Source: BD2-11 clade cluster bacterium bin43 (GTDB lineage Bacteria; Gemmatimonadota; Gemmatimonadetes; Longimicrobiales; Gaopeijiaceae). From it: a stretch of DNA of 64,000 nucleotides. The notes below the pieces were generated by a model, which saw only the letters and a program-made list of their open reading frames with translations, did not search any database and was not told the DNA's origin. The stretch is from the NCBI GenBank assembly GCA_002238605.1, contig MPMR01000015.1, forward strand, positions 1 to 64,000, given 5' to 3'. Below are positions 27,862 through 35,200 of the stretch, piece by piece. The translations under genes and the position numbers were made by a program. How positions within the stretch are numbered: position 1 is the first letter of the stretch; each line of letters opens with the position of its first letter.

Positions 27862-28151
27862 CGGTCGCTTCGGTCGCCTTCGAGTTCATCGAGCAACACG
27901 GACAGCGGAGCCTCCGGAGGGCCGCCTCGGCGGGGCTGGGATCCCGGAGACAGTGCGGGCGTCAACCAACCCTTCCGCACCGCATCGGCAAGCATCGCGT
28001 CCGCCAGGATGGGACTCCTCGCCTCTCGCGGAGGGCCGATTTCCGCCACGACGCGCCCCCGGTCCGTGACGAGAACGATCTCGCCTCCGGCCGCCAGACG
28101 CACGTACTCACTGAGCCTGCTGTTCAGCGCCTTGATTCCGATGGATCGCAT
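27858..28151 (-). CDS. vapB: VapB/Phd-type antitoxin
   Basis: A 97-residue Phd/YefM-like antitoxin. MRSIGIKALNSRLSEYVRLA and GEIVLVTDRGRVVAEIGP form the DNA-binding N-terminal domain; the tail would bind the toxin. ATG 28151 is preferred, though TTG at 28160 is in frame. It is intact while its partner toxin is truncated, so it may still act as an autorepressor or as an anti-addiction factor. Confidence 0.8.
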   Translation of the reverse strand: MRSIGIKALNSRLSEYVRLAAGGEIVLVTDRGRVVAEIGPPREARSPILADAMLADAVRKGWLTPALSPGSQPRRGGPPEAPLSVLLDELEGDRSDR

Positions 28152-28262
28152 GAGCGACAACGTAGCAACAGGTAGCTACCAGCGTCAACGCAAGAGGCGA
28201 CGCCGGCTTCGGACCGGGCCGGGGAAATGGCGACGAGGGACGCCAAGGCCGCGTCGATCACC

Positions 28263-28518
28263 CTAGAAGCTGATGCGCTCGACGGTGGCTCGACTGACAG
28301 CTCGCAACCGCCGGTCATAGATCTGGGTGGTGCTGGAGTGACGGTGGCCAACCAGATACTGCACGTCCTCGATTGCCACCCCTTGCGAGAGCAGGTCGGT
28401 GACAACCATCGCCCGGAACGAGTGGGGGCAGATGATGGCGGGGCAGGTCGGCGTCCCGCGGCCTCCGCTTGAGCATCAGACCGCCAAACAGTAGTTCGCA
28501 ATCACGGCAAGAAGTCAC
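28263..28518 (-). pseudogene. Tyrosine recombinase (integrase) C-terminal remnant
   Basis: Contains the catalytic box HSFRAMVVTDLLSQG, VQYLVGHRHSSTTQIYDRRL and a stop after VERISF. Arg, His and the nucleophile Tyr are all visible. Upstream text (LMLKRRPRDADLP) lies in another frame, separated by one extra C near 28440. The N-terminal and core-binding domains are missing. It is perhaps the integrase of an element that once occupied this region. Confidence 0.75.
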
Positions 28519-28529
28519 GTAAATCCAAC

Positions 28530-28693
28530 TAGGACCGCACGATCCCTCCTTCTTGCCTCTTGCAGGCCGTCACCATCCATCGGACCGAAAATGCCGGAAT
28601 TTGGCAGAAAATGGACGGCAAGCACTCTTTCCGGGGTGGGAGGTGCTCTGGAGCGGAATGAGCTGCTGTCGGTGGGGGCTGTCCGGGGATTTC
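28530..28693. repeat. Dispersed direct repeat, copy 2 (164 bp)
   Basis: Partner of 1085-1247, 27 kb away in the same orientation. It starts TAGGACCGCACGATC and ends GGGGATTTC. Homologous recombination between the copies would delete everything in between. Confidence 0.85.
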
Positions 28694-29035
28694 AACTGCT
28701 TCGGGAACAAGCCCGTCGGCTGGGACGGACCCGATTCACAGCACCGGCCACGTGCCGTTGCGGTAGATTTCGCCCTACGCGGCATCCCGGCTGCGCCTAC
28801 CGCTTGCGCTCCCTCGAAGATCACTTCGCACGCCCGCCGGACCTCGCTGTTCGCGAACGCCGATGGCTCTTCCTGCAAAGGACGGATGGAGTGCAGCGAC
28901 TCACCGGGGGGCGGTGGCATGGCCGTGTCCCATGCCGATCCGACCCGATGCCGTACAGGTATCGAAAGAGGGGCGCGCCCGCCAGCGAGGAATCTCGGTT
29001 CCCCGTGGCGGCCGCCTCCGGCCCCTGTTCCATAA
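28694..29035. other. Unassigned stretch, probably mobile-element debris
   Basis: No recognised gene. It is bounded by the dispersed repeat on the left and an IS3-type end on the right. Confidence 0.4.
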
Positions 29036-29085
29036 TGGAATCCACCTTAACGACCTGTCCAAGAAACCGGGACCACCTCACTCGG
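29036..29085 (+). repeat. IS3-type element end (orphan)
   Basis: GGAATCCACCTTAACGACCT followed by TGTCCAAGAA and GGGACCACC resembles 48978-49029, the right end of the IS3-family relic. It is in the same orientation. No transposase is left beside it. Confidence 0.6.
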
Positions 29086-29151
29086 CCGGGAAGTTTGGGG
29101 ACTGCGAGGCGAACTCAAGGGCCGGGACCTGATCGCTGGGAGAACCGACCG

Positions 29152-29352
29152 ATGACTGGGAACCCGCACGACGAGTGGATGAAATCCCGTCCTCGGGTGC
29201 CCGTCGTCGCGAATAGCCGGCGCGACGACAACATCCGGAAGCAGCCGGAGTACCGATGCGTCCACCCGCTGCGCTTCGGCGACGAGGTGATGTACGCCTG
29301 CCTCGCGCTGGCCGTCCTCGTCAAGATCGTGCTCTGGATCGCTGACCTGTAG
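29152..29352 (+). CDS. Small membrane-anchored protein, unknown
   Basis: A 66-residue frame, MTGNPHDEWMKSRPRVPVVA at the start, with a hydrophobic C-terminal helix (VMYACLALAVLVKIVLWIAD). GGGAG lies about nine bases upstream of ATG 29152. No family is recognised. The clean tail-anchor and ribosome binding site support a real gene, but its position among decayed elements lowers confidence. Confidence 0.4.
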   Translation: MTGNPHDEWMKSRPRVPVVANSRRDDNIRKQPEYRCVHPLRFGDEVMYACLALAVLVKIVLWIADL

Positions 29353-30072
29353 AAGAACCTCGCGTAACCCGGCGGCTCAGGGCGGCCACGAAGACCCCCG
29401 GTAGGGACCCCCACCACTCCCCGGCTTCTAAGGCCGTGCCTGCGAGAAGCACCACCGTTGCACGTCAGAACGCTCCCGGACGCAACTGGTCCGCCGATGG
29501 GTATGGCTGGCCCGTTGGACGCTTCGGAAGGCCTTGGCAACCCCGGCATGGATGTTGAGGACCCGGTGCTTGGCCGTTTCGCCGACCTGCTTGTCGATGT
29601 CCTGAAAGCCGTAGCAGGAGCCCAGCGGTGATGCGGGTTTCGCCCGTGCCCACCTCGATGCCCACACCCCCCGGGACCCCGAAAGTCGAATGACCGGGTG
29701 TCGAGGTTCGCGTTCCGGCAATCGTCGCTGCCCGCGGCCAGGACTGGAAGTTGGTGCCCCGCAGCAGAGGCACGCTGGCCGGGGTAACGTCCGGATCCAT
29801 CTCTTCCCCTTGAAGCGTGTGAGACCGCGCGACGCGCGGTGGCATGTCCTGATCCTTGCGGCTATGCTGGCGGACGGGCATGCTACCACCAGCATGTTGC
29901 CGGCGGCAAGGACGGAGCGACAAGCCCCCCAACGAGAGGCAACCCAGACGACGTTCAAGCCGATGACACGGTACAGTCGAGCTATCCCGCGGCGGGAGCC
30001 TGCCGTCCGGCCGGCTGCTTGGCGGCAAAGCGACGCGCGGTGGCTACGGCGCAACCAGTGACCATGAACGCT
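29353..30072. other. Unassigned stretch before TnpB region
   Basis: About 720 bp. Long frames exist on the minus strand (for example 29428-30054), but none shows a recognised domain. If a TnpA-type transposase accompanied the TnpB gene, it is not visible here. Confidence 0.4.
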
Positions 30073-30238
30073 TCATGCGGTACGGCGAGGCACGCCGGAA
30101 CCGGGGGCCACTGGCCCCGAAACGCACGCGGAGACCGAAGCTGCCGAAGCCTCTTGGCTTTGGGGGCCGGTCGCGGAGCCGTGAATCGCGGTCGCCCCCA
30201 GTTGGTGGACGCGAATGCCGGAATCGTCACCGTTAAAA
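30073..30238 (+). ncRNA. TnpB 3'-region RNA-like element, copy a
   Basis: Starts with the coding end of a TnpB (RYGEARRNRGP) and carries two hairpins: GGGGCC-ACT-GGCCCC at 30104-30118 and CCGAAGCC-TCTT-GGCTTTGG at 30144-30163. In copies b, c and d the same stems are kept with different bases. The region corresponds to where the guide RNA scaffold of TnpB lies in known families. No complete TnpB gene precedes it. Confidence 0.5.
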
Positions 30239-30336
30239 GCCCCCTCACGGGTACGGGGTCCCTCGTCGAAGCGCGATTCCGCGGTAATGCGAAGGCGGAA
30301 GGGGTTTGAGGCGGGGTTGGGGGTGCCACGGGTTGA

Positions 30337-31632
30337 GTGACGGAACGAACGAGGGTGCGTAGTGCCGTGACGGATGCCTCCGCAAGCAGGACGACGGGCA
30401 CGAAGCCCGCGATCCGCCATGTCGGCATTCGGACGCGTCTTTATCCGAACGCGACGCAGGCGCATGCGATGGAGGCGTGTGCCGAAGCTCTCCGCAACCT
30501 CTGGAATCTTCTGCTCGGCCACTGCATCCGGCACCACGAGGAGCATGGCAGGGCCATGACCCCGAAAGAGCGGGAGGCGTTCGCGCGCCAGTGGAACCAG
30601 GCCACGGGACACACCTATCCGGCGAACTCCGTCTACAGGATCGCGCGCGAAGTGGGAGATGCCTACCGGAACTGGCACCGGGGGCGCGAGGCGGGGCGCG
30701 ACATCGGGCTCCCGGCATTCAGGAGGCGTGGGAACCCCCGGGGCCTCTACATACACAACGAGAGCCTGCGCTTCGACGGCACCCGCGTTCGTCTGCCGAA
30801 GTTCGGCTGGATGCGCTGGCGCGGCGGCAGCCTGCCTGCCGGTCGCCTGCCGGGCCCCAAGAGGCGTGGGACGCGCGGTCTGCTGTCCGGCCGCCTCTGG
30901 CGGGACGCCGGGGAGCGCTGGATGCTCTCGTGTGCGTTCGAGTGCGAGCCGGTAGACGCTGTCGCGCCGGCGACGGACGCGGTTGGCGTGGCCTTGGGCA
31001 CCAGCGACCTCGCGACCGTCTGCGACTCGCGGGGACGAATCACCGTTGTCCGTTCGGAGAAGTGGCTGCGCCGTGCGGAGAAACGTCTCAAACGGCTCCA
31101 AAGGTCCGTTGCGCGCTGCAAGCGGGGCAGCAATCGACGCGCGAAGGCGAAGCGCAGGCTGGCGAACCTGCACCGCGCGATCCGAAACCAGCGACTCGAC
31201 AGGATCCACAAGGCCACGACGACGATCATCAGGATGGCCGGGCAGATCACAATCGAGGCACTGCCGATCCGCGAGATGATGGGCGATCCGCGCCTGGCGA
31301 AGGCTCTGGCAGACTCCGGTCTGGGCGAGTTTCTCCGCCAGATCAGGTACAAGGCGGAGTGGCACGGGCGGACGGTGACGGAAGCCAGCCTGTCGTTTGC
31401 TGGCGCGCAGGTATGCTCGACCTGCGGACACGAGAACGAGGACGGGCAGGGCCTCGAGCGCGAGACCTTCTCGTGCGCGAAATGCGGCTACGATACGGAT
31501 CGCGCCCTGAACGCGGCGCGGAACTTCCTGCGGTACGGCGAGGCGCGCCGGAACCGGGGGCCAGCGCCCCAAACGCACGGGGAGACCGAAGCTGCCGGAG
31601 CCTCGGCTCCGGGGCCGGTCGCTGAACCGTGA
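30337..31632 (+). CDS. TnpB-family protein lacking the first RuvC aspartate (predicted nuclease-dead)
   Basis: TnpB proteins are RNA-guided endonucleases of IS200/IS605 and IS607 elements. This 431-residue frame has the beta-barrel opening (RTRLYPNATQAHAMEAC), a core FGWMRWRGGSLPAGRLPG, the RuvC-II glutamate in ITIEALPI, the zinc finger CSTCGHENE and FSCAKCGYDTD, and the RuvC-III aspartate in TDRALNAARNFL. The RuvC-I motif, normally G-[IV]-D-L-G, reads VGVALG, with GCC replacing an aspartate codon. Everything else is open and complete. GTG 30337 is the upstream start; the conserved part starts about 25 residues later. It may be an exapted DNA-binding protein or simply a recently inactivated transposon gene. 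Confidence 0.8.
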   Translation: MTERTRVRSAVTDASASRTTGTKPAIRHVGIRTRLYPNATQAHAMEACAEALRNLWNLLLGHCIRHHEEHGRAMTPKEREAFARQWNQATGHTYPANSVYRIAREVGDAYRNWHRGREAGRDIGLPAFRRRGNPRGLYIHNESLRFDGTRVRLPKFGWMRWRGGSLPAGRLPGPKRRGTRGLLSGRLWRDAGERWMLSCAFECEPVDAVAPATDAVGVALGTSDLATVCDSRGRITVVRSEKWLRRAEKRLKRLQRSVARCKRGSNRRAKAKRRLANLHRAIRNQRLDRIHKATTTIIRMAGQITIEALPIREMMGDPRLAKALADSGLGEFLRQIRYKAEWHGRTVTEASLSFAGAQVCSTCGHENEDGQGLERETFSCAKCGYDTDRALNAARNFLRYGEARRNRGPAPQTHGETEAAGASAPGPVAEP

Positions 31633-31684
31633 ATCGCGCGTCGCCCTGGTCGGCGGACGCGAATGCCGGAATCGTGACTGCAAC
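31532..31684 (+). ncRNA. TnpB 3'-region RNA-like element, copy b
   Basis: Overlaps the 3' end of the TnpB gene. Hairpins are GGGGC-CAGC-GCCCC (31557-31570) and CCGGAGC-CTCG-GCTCCGG (31595-31612). It ends near GCCGGAATCGT, a terminus shared with copy a. In known systems the guide begins just past this point. Confidence 0.55.
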
Positions 31685-31710
31685 AACCCTTCACGAAAGC
31701 GCGGGTCACG

Positions 31711-31940
31711 CAGCGCATGCTCGACCTGCGGACACGAGAACGAGGACAGGCGGGCCTCGGAGCGCGAGACTTTCTCGTGCTCGAAATGTTGGCTACGATA
31801 CGGATCGCGCCATGAACGCGGCGCGGAACTTCTTGCGGTACGGCGAGGCGCGCCGGAGCCGGGACCTTGGCGTCCCGAACGCACGCGGAGACCGGGTTGC
31901 CGCGGGGGCTTCGGCTACCGTGGCGGTCGCTGAACCGTGA
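31711..31940 (+). pseudogene. TnpB C-terminal fragment (zinc finger and RuvC-III)
   Basis: CSTCGHENEDRRASERETFS and CSKCW are followed, after a frameshift near 31790, by GYDTDRAMNAARNFLRYGEA. It is the tail of a second TnpB placed directly after the first, 80 bp from its stop. No body of the gene is present. Confidence 0.7.
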
Positions 31941-31975
31941 ATCGCGATCACAGAGACCGGGTTATCCCCCGGGAC
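31834..31975 (+). ncRNA. TnpB 3'-region RNA-like element, copy c
   Basis: Hairpins are GGGAC-CTTGGC-GTCCC (31861-31876) and CCGCGGGGGC-TTCG-GCTACCGTGG (about 31900-31923, one mismatch). Both stems differ from copies a and b at paired positions but keep pairing. The 3' boundary is less certain than in copy b. Confidence 0.5.
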
Positions 31976-32215
31976 CGACCCGGCGACTGCCGGAATCGCT
32001 TTGCCGTTTACGCGGGGCCAGCCCCCCGGGGCGCCACCAGAATTCTGACCCCTTGACCGTCAGAAAACCGTGAGCGACCGGTCCCGGGCCGGAGCGTGCG
32101 GGCCAAAATCCATGCAAAACCGGGCTTACCGGGGTGGCACCGTTGTTGCTTCCAAAGCCCGAGGAGCGAGGTGCCATGTTTCCTCGCCGACCGCAACCCA
32201 CTCCCAGGAGGAATG

Positions 32216-35200
32216 ATGAACCGTTTTACCAAGTACGGGCTGGCGCTACTGCTGGCCGTCACCTTCACCGCCTGCGACGAGGGCGATCCACCGCCTGTGG
32301 AGCCCCCGCCGCCGCCGACACCCGTGGGGACCATCTCCGGGTCCGTCACGATCGAAGGGACAGCGGCCAGCGGCATCACCGCCACCCTGTCGTCCGGTGC
32401 GACCACCACGACGGGGTCGGGCGGCAACTTCGCCTTCTCGGGCGTGGAGGCCGGGACCTACACGGTCACCATCAGCGGCTACCCCGAGGATGCGACGTTC
32501 CGCGACGTGACGCAGTCCGCGACCATCGCGACGGATGGTCAGAACGTTCCACTCAACTTCGCCGGCGAATACGTCCGCACGTCCGCGGTGGTCGGCAACG
32601 TGGTTGTGGCCGACGCCATGATGAGCGGCGGCGACGGCCAGCCCGAGACGCTGTCCGGCGTGACGGTCACGCTGGGCGGCGAGCACGCCATGGGCGAGAT
32701 CGAGGAGACCGGCATGGACGGCGGCTTCGCCTTCACCGGGCTCCGCGCCGGCACCTACACGGTCACGATCTCGGACTTCCCCGAGGACGTCTCCTTCGAG
32801 ACGGTGAGCGTCGAGGTAGAGGTCGGGGTGAACAAGATCGGCGACGCCGACTTCACCGGCCACTTCATCCGCACCTCCGCGGTCGAGGGCGAGGTGATCG
32901 TCGACGACGAGGGGCGTGCCGGCGTGACGGTCACCCTGAGCGGCGGTCCGTCCGACGAGAACTTCACGAAGACGACCAACGCCGACGGCATGTACCTGTT
33001 CGAGGACCTGCGCCCCGGCGACTACACGGTCTCGATCTCCGACTACCCTGTGCGCGACTACGAGTTCGCGGCCACGTCGCAGGACGTGAGCGTGGACCTG
33101 GGCGAGACCGGCACGGTCGACTTCACGGGCATCCTGCTCCGCACCTCCGGCATCAGCGGCGGAGTGAGCGTCGACGGCGTGGGCCTCCGTGACATCGCGG
33201 TCACGTTGTCGGGCGCGGCCGACGACACCACCATGACCGACGCGGGCGGCCAGTACTCATTCACGGGCCTGGCGGCCGGCGACTACACGGTCACGATCGC
33301 GGTCGAGAGCAACGCCTACGTGTTCGACTCGATGAGCCAGGACGTGACGCTCGGCGATGACGATCCGGCGAAGGTGAGCTTCCTTGGCGCGCACGCGCGC
33401 ACCGCGAGCGTTGTCGGTCAGCTGTTCCTCGACGAGCTGGACAAGAACGGCGAGCAGGACGCAGGCGAGCACCCGCTCGCGCACGCCGGTATTCCGGTGA
33501 CGCTGGTGGGCCCGGGGGTCAATGAATTCACGCCGGGCGTGACGGGCGCGGATGGCAGGTTCGCGATCTCGAATCTGCGCGCCGGCACCTACCAGCTGAT
33601 CGTGGTGATCGAGGGCGATGCTGCAACGAAACTCGCGGCCGCCAGCGTCGCGTACGGCGGACCGACGCAGGGCTACACCCTCGATGTCGGGGTCGGCGAG
33701 CGCGAGGAGCAGGACATTCCGTTCGCCATCACGCACACGACGGTCAACTTCACCGTGTCGCTGAAGAACGGCGACGAGATGGGTGACGCGCTTCCCGGCG
33801 CCATGGTGACGCTTTCGTCGGGTGACAGCGAAATGACCGGCGACGACGGTTCCGTGGCGATCAGGGTCGCGCGCGCCGGCGTCGCGGGGAACATGGTGAC
33901 GGCGAGCGTCACCCACGACGACTACGAGGACGGTGGCGGCGGCATGACCGAAGTCAGTTGGGATCCGCAGTCGTTCACGGCCGAGGCCTCCAACGCCAAC
34001 GACATCGTCAACCTGAACGTCAACGTGAACATCAGCGGCGCCACGGTCGACCGTGGCGACTACGGTGGCGGCGAAGCATTGGGCGGCTGGGCCATCGACG
34101 TCATGATGGGCGATGCCGAGGTCCCGGGCGCGCCGACGGCGCTGGGCGACGACGGCAGCGTGGCGTTCACGACCACCGTTGAATCGGTCCCGGCAAGCTT
34201 CAGCTTCGCGGTCGCCGACGACCAGGACGACGATCTGGACGGCGGCGAGATGTACGCGTCGTCCGGCGGCATGTACACGCACAACGGCCTTTCGCTGGCG
34301 GGCACGGCCATGGACGCCGACCCGATCGTGGTGACCTACACGACGCAGACGCTCAGGGTCTACGTGCACGAGGAGCTCGACCAGGTCCGCGGCTACACGG
34401 GCAACGTCGGGTACCGCGACGAAAGGAAATCCGGACTGGTCGATATCGAGGTCCGGCACATGAGCGGCACGCGCACCAGTCCGATCTCGAGCGACGCCTG
34501 GGACTCCAGGGCGAACTCGCGCGACAGCAGGGGCGTATACACCTTCGCCCATCTGCCCGCGGACATGGACATCGTGGTTCGGGCGGACCCCAGGGACGGT
34601 TACATGATCCTGGATGATCGCGAGCTCGACACCTACCGCGACATGGACGAGAACGGCGTGACGGGCGGTGCGTTCGGCGATATGGGCGGCTGGGGGCACA
34701 CGGTGACGCTCTGTCCGCTGATGGAGACCGAGCCCACCGGCCAGGACTTCGGCACGTGCGGCTCGTTCGCCGTCGTCAACACGTACGAAGTAACCGCGAA
34801 CGTGTCGAAGATGAGAGTCAGGGAGTCGGGCGCCGGGTTCAATTCGTCCGACCCCAGCAGCACGCATCAATCGGGGGTCACGGTCAGCCTGGAGCCGGTC
34901 CCGGGCAAGAATCTCGCGGGCGTCGGACGGTCCTGGACCACCGCGGGCGACGACGCGACGACAGCGATCGACGAGCGCACGGACCACAACTTCGGCACCA
35001 TGGCGGCCGGCACGTACGAGCTCGGTCTTCCTGACGGGTGGATGGGCATGGTCGGCGACATGGAGGCAGCCGACGCGCTCAGCCCCCTTGCAAGCGATGT
35101 CGACCTCGTCGTCACGCCGTCGACCGCGACCCTCTACGGCTTCGTTCGGAACGAGGAGAAATTCGGCCTCAAGGGCGTGACCGTGACCGTGAACGGCCAG

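Noticed and set aside
28591-29352. A 253-codon plus-strand frame over the dispersed repeat
   Set aside because: The upstream 185 codons cover repeat and IS-end sequence. Only the last 66 codons (29152-29352) look like a gene.
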